Numbered from the stretch's first letter, positions 43,376-52,422 are shown. The stretch: 64,000 bases of DNA from DTKD01 sp050948905 (GCA_050948905.1 JBMNES010000001.1:1116001-1180000); one strand, 5' to 3'. Program-made: numbers and translations. The notes: generated by a model from the sequence alone, not told the origin.

Positions 43376-43448
43376 TTATTTTCGCACGGAGGTAGAGTGC
43401 TCAGGCGTGGAGAATACCCTATTGTATAGAAAACCACAGAGGTTATAA

Positions 43449-44756
43449 ATGAACGAGTCTATAGACAGAACCGGATCGAAATTTGAATGGATGGGGCGCG
43501 ATGAGCTTACCCAGTTCCAAAACCAGGCCCTGTCACGCAGCGTAAAGCAAGCCGCGAAATCACCTTATTATTCTCAGAGGTTTGCAAAGGCGGGCCTCGA
43601 TCCGGGAGATATAAAGGGCACAGACGACATTACATCTCTGCCGTTTACCACAAAAGACGACTTGCGGCTGAGCTACCCGAACACTATGCTCACAGTAGAG
43701 CCGGAAAAGGTGATCCGCATGCATACCTCAAGCGGCACCACGGGTAAGCCCACGGCAATCTTCCATACCAGAGAGGACGTCGATAACTGGGCGGAACTTA
43801 TGGCGAGATCGCTGGCGATGGCGGGAGCCACCTCGCAGGACGTTTTCCAGAACATGTCCGGCTATGGCTTGTTCACCGGCGGGCTGGGGTTGCACTATGG
43901 CGCAGAGAGGCTGGGGATGTGGGTTATCCCCGCGGGCGCAGGCAACACGGCCAGGCAGATAATGCTTATCAGGGATTTCCGCGTGACCGTGGTCCACGCC
44001 ACTCCGAGCTACGCGATGCATGTAGCCGAGCGCATGGTGCAGGAAGGCGACGACCCTAAGAGCTTGAACATCAAAATTGCAGCGCTGGGCGCAGAGCCAT
44101 ATACCGAAGAGCTTAGACTCAAACTTCAGGACCTCTACGGATTTAAGGCATTTAACAGCTATGGCCTGAGCGAGATGAACGGTCCCGGCGTGGCTTTTGA
44201 GTGCCCATATCAAAATGGCATGCACATCTGGGAGGACAGCTACCTGGTGGAGATCATAAACCCGGAGACCCTGCAGCCCGTGGCAGACGGAGAGATCGGG
44301 GAGCTGGTGCTAACCACGCTCAGGCGTACGGCGATGCCGATTATTCGCTATCGCACCAGGGACCTGACGCGCAAGATGCTCGGAGAGTGTCCGTGTGGAC
44401 GCAAGCACGTGAGACTGTCGAGGTTCGTCGGTCGATCGGACGATATGCTTATAATTCGCGGGGTCAACGTCTTCCCAAGCCAGATCGAAGAGGTTATTAT
44501 GCGCCACGACTGGCTCGGCGGCAACTACGTCATAAACCTGTCGAAAAAGCAGGCGCTGGATCAGATGACTGTCAGAGTCGAGATCGCAAAGACCGGCTTC
44601 GACGGTTCTATGCAGACGCTGCGCAACCTCCGCGCCGATTTGCAGAGGGAGCTAAAGGAGCAGATAGGGTTCACGGCGGATATCGATGTGCTGGAACCGG
44701 GCAGTTTGCCGACGAGCGACGGCAAGGCCAAACGAGTAATCGACGAGCGAAATTGA
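43449..44756 (+). CDS. paaK: Phenylacetate-CoA ligase family protein
   Basis: The 435-residue AMP-forming ligase matches PaaK: the nucleotide-binding motif HTSSGTTGKPTAIFHT near residue 95, YGLFTGGLGLHYGAERLG, AFNSYGLSEMNGPGVAFECP near residue 245, RYRTRDLTRKM, and the C-terminal swivel part with DDMLIIRGVNVFPSQIEEVI. Phenylacetate-CoA ligases activate aryl acids with ATP and CoA. Outside degradation clusters, PaaK homologues with an adjacent ACT protein are common in anaerobes. An AGAGG lies 8 nt before the ATG. The ACT gene follows 21 bp later. The substrate is unproven, and no other aromatic-degradation gene is near. Confidence 0.88.
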   Translation: MNESIDRTGSKFEWMGRDELTQFQNQALSRSVKQAAKSPYYSQRFAKAGLDPGDIKGTDDITSLPFTTKDDLRLSYPNTMLTVEPEKVIRMHTSSGTTGKPTAIFHTREDVDNWAELMARSLAMAGATSQDVFQNMSGYGLFTGGLGLHYGAERLGMWVIPAGAGNTARQIMLIRDFRVTVVHATPSYAMHVAERMVQEGDDPKSLNIKIAALGAEPYTEELRLKLQDLYGFKAFNSYGLSEMNGPGVAFECPYQNGMHIWEDSYLVEIINPETLQPVADGEIGELVLTTLRRTAMPIIRYRTRDLTRKMLGECPCGRKHVRLSRFVGRSDDMLIIRGVNVFPSQIEEVIMRHDWLGGNYVINLSKKQALDQMTVRVEIAKTGFDGSMQTLRNLRADLQRELKEQIGFTADIDVLEPGSLPTSDGKAKRVIDERN

Positions 44757-44777
44757 GCGGAAATCAGGAGCGACAAT

Positions 44778-45194
44778 ATGTATAAGGAACTACGAGTATT
44801 CGTTGAGAATAGACCCGGCAAGCTGTCAAAAATCGCCGAGTTGCTGGGCGGCGCCGGCGTCGATCTGTTGGCGCTGGAACTTGCGGATGAAGGGCAGTTC
44901 GGGGTCTTTAAGCTGCTGACCGCCGAGCCTGACAAAGCGAAGCAGGTGCTCTCCGAGGCCAATATGCCTGTCGCGTTCAACCAGGTCGCGATAATCGAAA
45001 TACCTGATAAGCCGGGCTCGTTGCTGAAACTGTCGCGGGCGATGGAGGATGCGCAACTGAACATAACCGACGCTTATGGTTGTATCCTCGAACGAGGCAA
45101 GCGGGCGGTTTTAGTCGTAAAGGGAGATAAGCTCGACGCTATCGAGGCAGCCGCAGCCAACGCCGGACTAAAAGCCCTCAGTTCTCTGGATTAG
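44778..45194 (+). CDS. Tandem ACT-domain protein linked to phenylacetate-CoA ligase
   Basis: The 138-residue protein consists of two ACT folds: KELRVFVENRPGKLSKIAEL near the N-terminus and AIIEIPDKPGSLLKLSRAME from about residue 73. ACT domains usually bind amino acids or related small acids. Genes like this one regularly sit beside paaK homologues, and here the gap is 21 bp with AGGAG 8-9 nt before the ATG, indicating an operon. It may sense the aryl substrate or regulate the ligase. A terminator follows. Confidence 0.85.
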   Translation: MYKELRVFVENRPGKLSKIAELLGGAGVDLLALELADEGQFGVFKLLTAEPDKAKQVLSEANMPVAFNQVAIIEIPDKPGSLLKLSRAMEDAQLNITDAYGCILERGKRAVLVVKGDKLDAIEAAAANAGLKALSSLD

Positions 45195-45213
45195 CGCATA
45201 TTTAGCGTGTTTG

Positions 45214-45246
45214 TGGCCGGGACGCAGCGCCCGGCCATTTATTTTT
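45214..45246 (+). terminator. Rho-independent terminator after the ACT gene
   Basis: TGGCCGGG pairs with CCCGGCCA across an 8-nt loop, followed by TTTATTTTT. The stem starts like the 33-bp hairpin repeat (TGGCCGGGAC), so it might derive from that element. Confidence 0.82.
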
Positions 45247-46063
45247 CCGGATGTTCCAACATGGAGACGCGGGTTAAAGCCTCCCCTGGTTCGGTGTGTT
45301 CCCACAAATATTTTATCTTACGCAGACTGAGTGTGAGATAATCGTCGTCGTCGCCGAAGACCTCCAGGGTCATGGTGTCGTCGTAACCGGTGTTTTTGAT
45401 CCGGCGCACGACCTGCACCCAGTTGATATTGCCGACTCCCAGCGGCAGATGTTCGTCGCTTGTGCCGCCGTGATTATCCGATATATGAAGATGCCCCAGC
45501 CTGTGACCAAAATTGGCGAGCAGCTCTTCTGATCTATTGTAAGAAGAATCAAGGTTGGCGTGGCCGACGTCCAGCAGGAACCGGACGCTGTTGACGGATT
45601 CGATCAGGGGTTTTAGCTGAGCTACACGGCTGAACCCTGGGGTGTTTTCCACCAGCAGAATCATATCCAGCGTCTCCGCCCGTTCGGCCAGACGCACGAT
45701 AGCCTCCGTGTTTTGTGCTATCATCCACTCTTCATCGAAAAGAGAGACTTTCGTGTGCGGGTGGACGTTCATCTTGTCGATACCCATATCCCTAAAGACG
45801 TCCATACACCGCTCCAGCTCTTTAATCGCAAGCTCACGAAAATCCGGGAAAGGCGAGGCGATCGGAAGATACCACGCCGTATGGCCCACCGCGAACATAT
45901 CGGCCTCGTCGAGTGCGTTCACAATCTTATCCGCATTGACCGTGGCCGAGTAGGTTTGTTCCGGCTCAAGTGTAAGGTCGATAAAATCGAAACCGAGGTC
46001 GCGGAACGAAGCGATCTCCTGGGTGACCTCGATCATTGGGTTATTCATTGCGCCGAATAGCAT
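45239..46063 (-). CDS. Sugar phosphate isomerase/epimerase-like TIM-barrel protein (AP endonuclease 2 fold)
   Basis: The 274-residue protein has the xylose-isomerase-like TIM-barrel pattern of AP_endonuc_2: GFDFIDLTLEPEQTYSATVN, DKMNVHPHT, MILLVENTPGF, VRFLLDVGHANLDS, LGHLHISDNHGGTSDEHLPL and MTLEVFGDDDD, with the usual metal-binding Glu, His and Asp residues. The enzymes isomerise sugars or sugar phosphates, inosose-type polyols or related compounds. The ATG at 46063 begins a normal domain; a longer form would fully overlap the upstream gene. It overlaps the nucleotidyltransferase gene by 23 bp. The substrate is unknown. Confidence 0.82.
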   Translation of the reverse strand: MLFGAMNNPMIEVTQEIASFRDLGFDFIDLTLEPEQTYSATVNADKIVNALDEADMFAVGHTAWYLPIASPFPDFRELAIKELERCMDVFRDMGIDKMNVHPHTKVSLFDEEWMIAQNTEAIVRLAERAETLDMILLVENTPGFSRVAQLKPLIESVNSVRFLLDVGHANLDSSYNRSEELLANFGHRLGHLHISDNHGGTSDEHLPLGVGNINWVQVVRRIKNTGYDDTMTLEVFGDDDDYLTLSLRKIKYLWEHTEPGEALTRVSMLEHPEK

Positions 46064-46766
46064 AGAAATCCGCCCTTTGATGTAACCACGGATCGAGCAA
46101 CTGCTCTCGATCGACAACTGTCGGAGGGTTTTGTCTGTATTTTAGCCTTTTTTCGGCCAGTTCATTCCTTATGGAATCCGGAATGCAGCCCATTGAGCTG
46201 GGATACTGCCAGTCAAATACATCGACCAGTGCCGCCAGCAATAGCCAGTGCTCCCCAAGAAGGCTCATAAGCCTGTCCCAATCCAGCCTTTGGCACTGCG
46301 CCTGGGCGAGTCGCATGACGTCGGGCCAGTCGCAGCGGTGGCGGTTGATGACGAAGACTTTGATCCATATAAGCTCTTCGAGAGGCAGAAAATTGAGATG
46401 AAGGCCCAAAAACTCCCCAACCGACGCGCGGCTGAACCACTCGTCGGTTATATAGTTGACCAGATTCGCAAATCGCCAGATCACGTCCAGTATCAACCCC
46501 TTTTGACCGGAGTGATAGATCCAGTCCTTATCTCCGGCGGCCTGCTCTCCTATGTCGACAAACCCGACAGAGCTTAACGCCTCAGCCGCGGCTTGCACTT
46601 GATCCTGGGTGACGTAGACGTCGATATCGTGAGTGTTGCGCCACCAGTTTGTGTAGTGATAGACGGCAAAAGCGCCGCCGACCATAAAGCGAACGCCGGA
46701 GTCCTGAAGCGCTCGCAGGGCCTTCATATACAGGTCACGATCCTGAGTGTCGAAATGATCGGTCAT
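46041..46766 (-). CDS. Nucleotidyltransferase-fold protein
   Basis: The 241-residue protein contains FMVGGAFAVYHYTNWWRNTH followed by DIDVYV near residue 45. GG...D-x-D marks the nucleotidyltransferase (pol beta) fold; its first carboxylates bind magnesium. The remainder is helical with several Trp residues. Similar genes are classed as minimal nucleotidyltransferases or AbiEii-like proteins, but no partner antitoxin gene is visible. It overlaps the downstream isomerase gene, so a shared transcript is likely. No strong ribosome site precedes the ATG at 46766. Confidence 0.7.
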   Translation of the reverse strand: MTDHFDTQDRDLYMKALRALQDSGVRFMVGGAFAVYHYTNWWRNTHDIDVYVTQDQVQAAAEALSSVGFVDIGEQAAGDKDWIYHSGQKGLILDVIWRFANLVNYITDEWFSRASVGEFLGLHLNFLPLEELIWIKVFVINRHRCDWPDVMRLAQAQCQRLDWDRLMSLLGEHWLLLAALVDVFDWQYPSSMGCIPDSIRNELAEKRLKYRQNPPTVVDREQLLDPWLHQRADFYAIRRNE

Positions 46767-46836
46767 GATTATCTAATACCCCAGCAGTCTATTGCGAAAA
46801 CTTAGTAAATGGGTAGAGGTTTACGGCTGCCTCGTC

Positions 46837-46842
46837 TATAAT
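46837..46842 (+). promoter_or_regulatory. -10 element upstream of the cytochrome gene
   Basis: A perfect TATAAT lies 33 bp before the ATG at 46876; the -35 region (TAGAGG) is poor, so it may need an activator. Confidence 0.35.
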
Positions 46843-46875
46843 AAGAGAGTGATAGAGTAAGGAGGCTTTCTTTGC

Positions 46876-47814
46876 ATGCGTAATTTTAAACTCGTTGTGC
46901 TCGGTCTGGCTGTTGTTATGATGACGGCGGCTGCGTTTACGGCCTGGGCAAAGAAAGATGCAAAATATGTAGGCTCTGAGGAGTGCATCGCCTGCCACGA
47001 AAGCAGTTACGCTGCATTGGTGGCCGGATACAAAAAGACAGCCCATGCGACGGCGATGTCTGATGCTACAAAGAAACCGGCCGCAGTCAAAGCCAAATTC
47101 GACGCGGATTCCCCGATCAAAAAGGCGGATATCAAATACGTGCTCGGCTCGGAAAAATCCAACCAGAGCTATATGGATAAGGACTTCAAGGTGTTGGGCG
47201 GCAAGTGGAACGCGATGTCCAACAACTGGGCTCCGGAGCCGAACGCCGGCAAAAACGGCGTGACGCAGTGCGTCGGATGCCACACCACCAACTTCGAGCC
47301 GGAGAAGAGAACCTGGACCCAGATGGGCGTCGGCTGTGAGAGCTGCCATGGGCCGGGTGCTGAGCATGCCGAGAGCATGGACGCCGAGGATATCCAGACC
47401 ATGAAGGGACTCGACTCCAAAAAGAAATCTATGGTGTGCGGGCAGTGCCATGCCACGGGAACCGACCCCAGCGGCAAGTTTGCCTATCCGGTAGATTATC
47501 TGCCGGGCGACGACCTCACCAAGAGCTTCAAGCTCAAGGATGTCGCTGAAGGTGCTGCGAACAATCAGTATAATGAGTTTATCAAAAGCAAGCACTATGA
47601 AGGCGGGATGGCTTGTGTCAACTGTCACGACCCGCACGGCGACAAGTCAAAGGCGGCTCCTCAGCTCAGACAGCCGATCAATGAAGGCTGTTTGACCTGC
47701 CATGCTGCAACTATCAAGAGTATGAAAGAGCACGCTCCGACCGCGGGGGAGAAGGCGACTTGCGCCACCTGCCATATGCCGCGCGGCTCACACGCCTTCA
47801 AAAAAGCCGAATAA
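46876..47814 (+). CDS. Seven-heme c-type cytochrome (cytochrome c554-like)
   Basis: The 312-residue protein has a signal peptide (residues 1-25) and seven CxxCH heme sites: CIACH, CVGCH, CESCH, CGQCH, CVNCH, CLTCH and CATCH. Pairs such as CVGCH...CESCH with intervening His fit the tight heme packing of cytochrome c554/NapC-like folds, and GSEECIACHESSYAALVAGY is typical of the N-terminal part. It should lie outside the inner membrane and shuttle electrons. AGGAGG lies 10 nt before the ATG. There is no reductase or quinol-oxidising partner in the window, so its donor and acceptor are unknown. Confidence 0.9.
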   Translation: MRNFKLVVLGLAVVMMTAAAFTAWAKKDAKYVGSEECIACHESSYAALVAGYKKTAHATAMSDATKKPAAVKAKFDADSPIKKADIKYVLGSEKSNQSYMDKDFKVLGGKWNAMSNNWAPEPNAGKNGVTQCVGCHTTNFEPEKRTWTQMGVGCESCHGPGAEHAESMDAEDIQTMKGLDSKKKSMVCGQCHATGTDPSGKFAYPVDYLPGDDLTKSFKLKDVAEGAANNQYNEFIKSKHYEGGMACVNCHDPHGDKSKAAPQLRQPINEGCLTCHAATIKSMKEHAPTAGEKATCATCHMPRGSHAFKKAE

Positions 47815-47835
47815 ATACGAGTTAACAGACGATGG

Positions 47836-47861
47836 AAAGGGCGCCGTTTCAGCGCCCTTTT
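47836..47861 (+). terminator. Rho-independent terminator after the cytochrome gene
   Basis: AAAGGGCGC pairs with GCGCCCTTT around a 7-nt loop, followed by T-rich sequence. Confidence 0.8.
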
Positions 47862-47964
47862 CTGGTTTTTGTGGTTGATTCGCGGCGTGTTTATGTTTGC
47901 TCGTTGCGTTTCTGGGATAGGACGAGTAAAATTGACGGTAATGATATTTCACGGACGAGATCGT

Positions 47965-49575
47965 ATGACACAGGCTGCGAGATATTTAGCGCCGCTGATT
48001 GCGTGCTTATGCGCTATGGCGGGCGCGTGTTGGGCTGAGGCGGTTCCGGTGCGGATTATGATGGGTTCCAGCGAGGCGCCACTGGCTCCTGCGCCAGTAT
48101 TCGACGGGGCAGGGGTGTTGGCCCCGGTTCAGATCGTCTCAATGCTGGGAGCAAGCAGGGTCGACGCGGAAAACGGTGACATATTGGTCACGGCCGCCGG
48201 CGGGCAGTCCGCAAACATAAAGCCCGTCTACATAAATGGCAACCGCATGATCCCGATGGATAAGCTGATCTCGCTGATCGGCGGAGAGCGGATATGGGAT
48301 CCGGCGAAACGCACGCTTAAGTTAATTGCGCACCTCAGCTCGGTGGAATTTGACGATGACACCCTCAAGATAAACTGCTCATTTCCTGTGCGCGTCTCTA
48401 CGAGTATGTGGAACGGCAACATCGTGGTGGATGTGGCCAATACAAAGCTTGTCTCTGAGGCCAAAGAAGTCTACATAGGCACGCCGCTGGTCTCTAAGGC
48501 CAGGCTCGGTCAGTTCGATACTTCGACCGCGCGCGTTGTGCTGGAATTGGCGAAAAACACGGGTTATACGCTCGAATCTAACGGCGCTGTGTCACAGGTT
48601 CAACTTAAAGTCGGGGATGGGCTGGTTCCACCTGCGCCGGCTGTGGCGTCGTCACAGCCTCAAAGCGGTAAATCATCGTATACGATTAATTCGATCAACA
48701 TTCAAGGCGATGAGAGGTCTTTCACCGTTGGAATAGCGACGTCCGGCAAATCGGCTGCAACGAGCAGCTTATCCGTAACTCCGCCGGAGATTCGCGTCGA
48801 TTTGCCCGGAGGCAGGCTGGCGGAATCCTGCGATATCGCTGGGTCACATCCGTTGGTTAAACCGGAACTCGTTAGGACATCGTCCGGGGCGCAGTTGGTG
48901 TTGAAGCTGACCAGGCCATTGGCTTATAGCGTGGACGTTCGCGAGACGGAGACGGTGATATATGTGCGGCCTGCCGACAAGTCGGGAGGCACGCTGGCGA
49001 GCAAGGTTATAGTGATAGACCCTGGGCATGGCGGCAAAGAAGGCGGTGCGCAGGCGGGGGGCGTCAGCGAAAAGACGATCAATTTGCAGTTGGCAAAACA
49101 ACTCGCTGCGTCGCTCGAAAAGCAGGGCGCGCACGTCATTTTGACCAGAAGCGGGGACGAACAGGTAGGGCTATCGGCTCGACCGAAAATGGCTATCGAC
49201 GCCAGCGCGGACTTTTTCATCTCTTTGCACTGCAATTCAAACGTATCACCGAACAGTGCGACGGGTATAGAGACATATTATCACCAGCAGTTGCCGAGCC
49301 CTAAGCTGCTGGCTCAAGCTATCCACGATGGGGTATGCAAGTTTACGGGCATGTGCGACAGGAAGGCCCGCAGCGACCGCGTTTTATATCAGTCTGGCCT
49401 CGGCGTGCTGAGGGGATTGGCCAATTCGGGGATTCCGGGAGTGCTGGTAGAATGCGGCTATCTCAATCATTCCACCGATCGCGCAAAACTCAGGGACGCT
49501 GCGTATAGATCGAAGCTGGCCGAGGGAATTGTTGCGGGGCTTAAAGCGTACATAGAAGGGATACCGATACAATAA
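47965..49575 (+). CDS. N-acetylmuramoyl-L-alanine amidase with copper-amine-oxidase-like and AMIN domains
   Basis: The 536-residue protein has a signal peptide (about residues 1-30), a copper-amine-oxidase N-terminal-like domain (about 35-125), AMIN-type beta domains (about 130-225 and 240-350) that target it to peptidoglycan, and an Amidase_3 catalytic domain (about 352-530). Zinc and catalytic residues are visible: VIVIDPGHGGKEGG, GGVSEKTINLQLAKQL, FFISLHCNSN and PGVLVECGYLNHSTD. It cuts the bond between MurNAc and L-alanine. The ATG at 47965 begins a clean signal peptide. It heads a run of genes ending with rdgB. Confidence 0.88.
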   Translation: MTQAARYLAPLIACLCAMAGACWAEAVPVRIMMGSSEAPLAPAPVFDGAGVLAPVQIVSMLGASRVDAENGDILVTAAGGQSANIKPVYINGNRMIPMDKLISLIGGERIWDPAKRTLKLIAHLSSVEFDDDTLKINCSFPVRVSTSMWNGNIVVDVANTKLVSEAKEVYIGTPLVSKARLGQFDTSTARVVLELAKNTGYTLESNGAVSQVQLKVGDGLVPPAPAVASSQPQSGKSSYTINSINIQGDERSFTVGIATSGKSAATSSLSVTPPEIRVDLPGGRLAESCDIAGSHPLVKPELVRTSSGAQLVLKLTRPLAYSVDVRETETVIYVRPADKSGGTLASKVIVIDPGHGGKEGGAQAGGVSEKTINLQLAKQLAASLEKQGAHVILTRSGDEQVGLSARPKMAIDASADFFISLHCNSNVSPNSATGIETYYHQQLPSPKLLAQAIHDGVCKFTGMCDRKARSDRVLYQSGLGVLRGLANSGIPGVLVECGYLNHSTDRAKLRDAAYRSKLAEGIVAGLKAYIEGIPIQ

Positions 49576-49609
49576 ATGACGGGGCTATCGCAGGAGGCGA
49601 GTCGGTTCG

Positions 49610-50230
49610 ATGGCTAAAAGACGAAAAAAATCAGGTGGGTCGGCGGCGCTGTTTATCGCAGGGATGCTACTAATCTGCGCGGCGGCTGCGGGTGCCTATT
49701 ATTATATGAATAATCAGCCGACCGGTTTGGTTACTCCGGCGCAGAAGCCTGTCGTGACTGTGACTCCGAACGCTGCGCCTGCCGTGTCCCAACGTACTGT
49801 CCGTATTTATCTACCGGTGGCGGGGAAGCGCGGATTTTATCTGAAGCCTGTGGCTGTGACGAGCAGCAAAAAGGGAGAGATACTCGACGCGGCGCTGGGT
49901 GAACTGCTTGCCACCAACACGAAGTCTGGCCCAGCGGCGGAATTGATCCCTAAAGGAACGAAATCGCTGGCTCCGGTGAACGTTCACGACGGGGTTGCGA
50001 CTATTGACCTTAGCAGCCAGTTCACGGACAATTTCTCCGGTGGTTCCGAACAGGAGGCGCTTACCATAAACGCTATCGCTCATACGCTGGTGGCAAACAG
50101 CGGTGGCAAGGTAAAAAGCGTCCTTATTTTGGTAAATGGGGGATCGGTTGAGACACTGGGAGGGCATCTGGAGCTTTCTTATCCGATAGAAGCGGACTCT
50201 ACGTTGCTTCAACCGGATGGTTCAAAGTGA
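49610..50230 (+). CDS. GerMN-domain envelope protein
   Basis: The 206-residue protein is anchored by an N-terminal membrane helix (ALFIAGMLLICAAAAGAYYY) after a basic start, then a Pro/Thr-rich linker and a GerMN domain (about 62-195) with VRIYLPVAGKRGFYLKPVAV and VHDGVATIDLSSQFTDNFSG. GerM proteins act in sporulation and cell-wall remodelling in Firmicutes; the domain occurs in other phyla as well. GGAGG lies 12 nt before the ATG. The next gene, murI, overlaps its stop as GTGA. In Bacillus subtilis racE, gerM, rph and the rdgB homologue ysnA are also neighbours, which supports the call. Confidence 0.82.
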   Translation: MAKRRKKSGGSAALFIAGMLLICAAAAGAYYYMNNQPTGLVTPAQKPVVTVTPNAAPAVSQRTVRIYLPVAGKRGFYLKPVAVTSSKKGEILDAALGELLATNTKSGPAAELIPKGTKSLAPVNVHDGVATIDLSSQFTDNFSGGSEQEALTINAIAHTLVANSGGKVKSVLILVNGGSVETLGGHLELSYPIEADSTLLQPDGSK

Positions 50231-51048
50231 CCTCTCCGATAGGTGTATTCGATTCCGGCCTTGGTGGATTGAGCGTCGCCGCCCGCATTCTTCAGATTCT
50301 GCCCAATGAGCGCATCGTCTACTTTGCGGATACCGCACACGTGCCGTATGGGGAGCGCTCCTTTGATGAAATTCAGCAGTTTTCTCTCAATATCGTCAGA
50401 TTTCTCGTCGGAAAGGGAGTAAAGGCTGTGGTTGCGGCTTGCAATCTATCGAGCGCGGTCGCCTTGACGAAGGTGAGGGATACCTGGCCAGATCTGCCGA
50501 TTCTTGGGGTAATCGAACCCGGCGCGAGGGCGGCTGTGCAGGCGTCAAATGGAAATCCAATTGGGGTGCTGGCCACGACGGGTGCGATAAAAAGCCAGGC
50601 ATACGATAAGGCGATTGCACGGCTGGATGATTCCATAAAAGTAACCGGGCAGGCTTGTCCTAAATTTGTGCCGTTAGTGGAATCAGGCCTGGCGGAAAGC
50701 GATCAGGCTAAGGAGGCTGCCAGGGAGTACGTTCCGAGGTTGCTTGAGGCGGGCTGCAAAACTATCGTGCTTGGCTGCACTCATTATCCCTTTTTGATGA
50801 AAAGCATTCGATCGGCTGCGGGTGAGGATATCGCTATAATCGATCCCGCGCAGGAAACCGCCGCCGAACTTGGGAATATTCTTACCAGGCACAAAATAGC
50901 GAGTGATGAGCTAAAATCCGCTCATGAGTTCTATTCCAGCGGCGATTCGAGCGGGTTTAAGGCTTTGGGAAGCGAGTTTTTGGGGCGCGACATCGACAAG
51001 GTGACGCGCGTTGACATTGAAGATTTACCACGGGGGACTAATATATGA
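50227..51048 (+). CDS. murI: Glutamate racemase
   Basis: The 273-residue protein matches MurI, the cofactor-free enzyme making D-glutamate for peptidoglycan. Seen motifs: IGVFDSGLGGLSVAARI at the N-terminus, VVAACNLSSAVAL containing the first catalytic Cys, and VLGCTHYPFLMKSI containing the second. The first site has NLSS where NTAS is usual, a change in the neighbouring residues but not in the Cys. The GTG start overlaps the GerMN gene stop (GTGA), and the stop overlaps the start of rph (ATGA), so translation is coupled through this operon. Confidence 0.95.
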   Translation: MTSPIGVFDSGLGGLSVAARILQILPNERIVYFADTAHVPYGERSFDEIQQFSLNIVRFLVGKGVKAVVAACNLSSAVALTKVRDTWPDLPILGVIEPGARAAVQASNGNPIGVLATTGAIKSQAYDKAIARLDDSIKVTGQACPKFVPLVESGLAESDQAKEAAREYVPRLLEAGCKTIVLGCTHYPFLMKSIRSAAGEDIAIIDPAQETAAELGNILTRHKIASDELKSAHEFYSSGDSSGFKALGSEFLGRDIDKVTRVDIEDLPRGTNI

Positions 51049-51770
51049 TTCGCCTTGACGGCCGGGCAACAGACCAACTTCGACCAGTTAAAATAACACG
51101 CAATTTTCTGAAATACCCGGAGGGGAGCTGCCTCATTGAGATGGGTGACACGAAAGTCATCTGCTCTGCGTTTATCGAGGACAAGGTTCCGCCTTTTTTG
51201 AAGGGTTCGGGGCAGGGCTGGGTGACTGCGGAGTATGGTATGCTGCCGGGTTCGTGTGAGACCAGGGCGAGAAGGGACGCCACAGTCGGGCGAGTCAACG
51301 GCAGGGGCCAGGAGATTCAGCGATTGGTGGGCAGAGCTATACGCTCGATCGCCGATCTTAACGGGTTCGGCGAACGGACGATTTGGCTGGATTGTGACGT
51401 GCTGCAGGCAGATGGCGGAACCAGGACGGCGTCTGTCACCGGGGCTTTCGTGGCCTTCGTCGATGCTTGCGCGCAGATGAAAAAAGAAAACATCTGCAAG
51501 AAACTGCCGTTTTCGGACATCATCTCCGCTATCAGCGTAGGAATCGTGATGGGCGAGGAACTATTGGACCTCAACTACAAGGAGGATTCCAACGCGCAGG
51601 TCGATATGAATGTGATTATGACCGAGAATGGCAGGATAGTCGAGGTACAGACGACCGGCGAGGGTGCTCCGTTTACTCGTAAAAAGTTCGATTCGCTGCT
51701 CGATCTGGCGCAGAAGGGCGTTGTGGAGCTAACGTCGATGGTCAAGTCGACTCTCGCGGATGTGCTGTGA
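51045..51770 (+). CDS. rph: Ribonuclease PH
   Basis: The 241-residue protein is a full-length RNase PH, a phosphorolytic exoribonuclease that trims tRNA 3' ends. Conserved stretches: RLDGRATDQLRPVKITRNFL at the start, GWVTAEYGMLPGSCETRARR near residue 60, TVGRVNGRGQEIQRLVGRAI, ERTIWLDCDVLQADGGTRTA near residue 110 and ELLDLNYKEDSNAQVDMNVI. Its ATG overlaps the murI stop and its own stop overlaps the rdgB start. Confidence 0.96.
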   Translation: MIRLDGRATDQLRPVKITRNFLKYPEGSCLIEMGDTKVICSAFIEDKVPPFLKGSGQGWVTAEYGMLPGSCETRARRDATVGRVNGRGQEIQRLVGRAIRSIADLNGFGERTIWLDCDVLQADGGTRTASVTGAFVAFVDACAQMKKENICKKLPFSDIISAISVGIVMGEELLDLNYKEDSNAQVDMNVIMTENGRIVEVQTTGEGAPFTRKKFDSLLDLAQKGVVELTSMVKSTLADVL

Positions 51771-52360
51771 CGAAGCTGATTATAGCCACTAAAAATCCGG
51801 GCAAAGTTCGAGAGATGGTCGAATTGCTGTCGGGTCTTCCTTATGAGGTGCACACCCTGCTGGATTATCCCGATGCGCCTGATGTCGAAGAAACAGGCAC
51901 TACCTTCCTTGAGAACGCAATAATTAAGGCCACTGCTTATGCCGATTTTACGGGTGAACTGACCCTGGCCGACGATTCCGGCTTGGAGGTCGACGCGCTC
52001 GACGGCGCGCCGGGTGTTTTCTCCAGCCGCTTCGCCCCGACCGAATCCGAGCGCAACGAGCGTCTGTTGAGTATGATGAAAGACGTGCCCGACGACCGGC
52101 GTACGGCCAGATTCAGGTGCGTAATTGCCATCGCAGAGCCGTCCGGCGGCGTTCAGGTCAGCGAAGGCAGCGTAGAAGGCGTCATCGCACACGAACCCAA
52201 AGGTGACAACGGCTTCGGCTACGACCCGATATTCTACATCCCCAACCTGAAAAAACATTTCGCCGAACTCGACTCCGCCCACAAAAACAGGATATCCCAC
52301 CGCGGCAAAGCCCTGACAGAGGCGAAAAAGATCTTAACCCGGATGGCGAGTGGCGGTTAA
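51767..52360 (+). CDS. rdgB: Non-canonical purine NTP pyrophosphatase (RdgB/HAM1)
   Basis: The 197-residue protein hydrolyses dITP, ITP and XTP to monophosphates, keeping damaged purines out of DNA. Motifs: LIIATKNPGKVREMVELLSG at the N-terminus, TFLENAIIKATAYADFTGEL, LADDSGLEVDALDGAPGVFS, and FGYDPIFYIP with FAELDSAHKNRISHRGKAL near the end. The GTG start overlaps the rph stop as GTGA. It ends the murI-rph-rdgB coupled run. Confidence 0.95.
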   Translation: MTKLIIATKNPGKVREMVELLSGLPYEVHTLLDYPDAPDVEETGTTFLENAIIKATAYADFTGELTLADDSGLEVDALDGAPGVFSSRFAPTESERNERLLSMMKDVPDDRRTARFRCVIAIAEPSGGVQVSEGSVEGVIAHEPKGDNGFGYDPIFYIPNLKKHFAELDSAHKNRISHRGKALTEAKKILTRMASGG

Positions 52361-52422
52361 TGGTTGTTGGTTGGCGGTTTACTGTTGTCGGTTTGCTTGC
52401 CAAATCTGGTATGAGCTATAAC

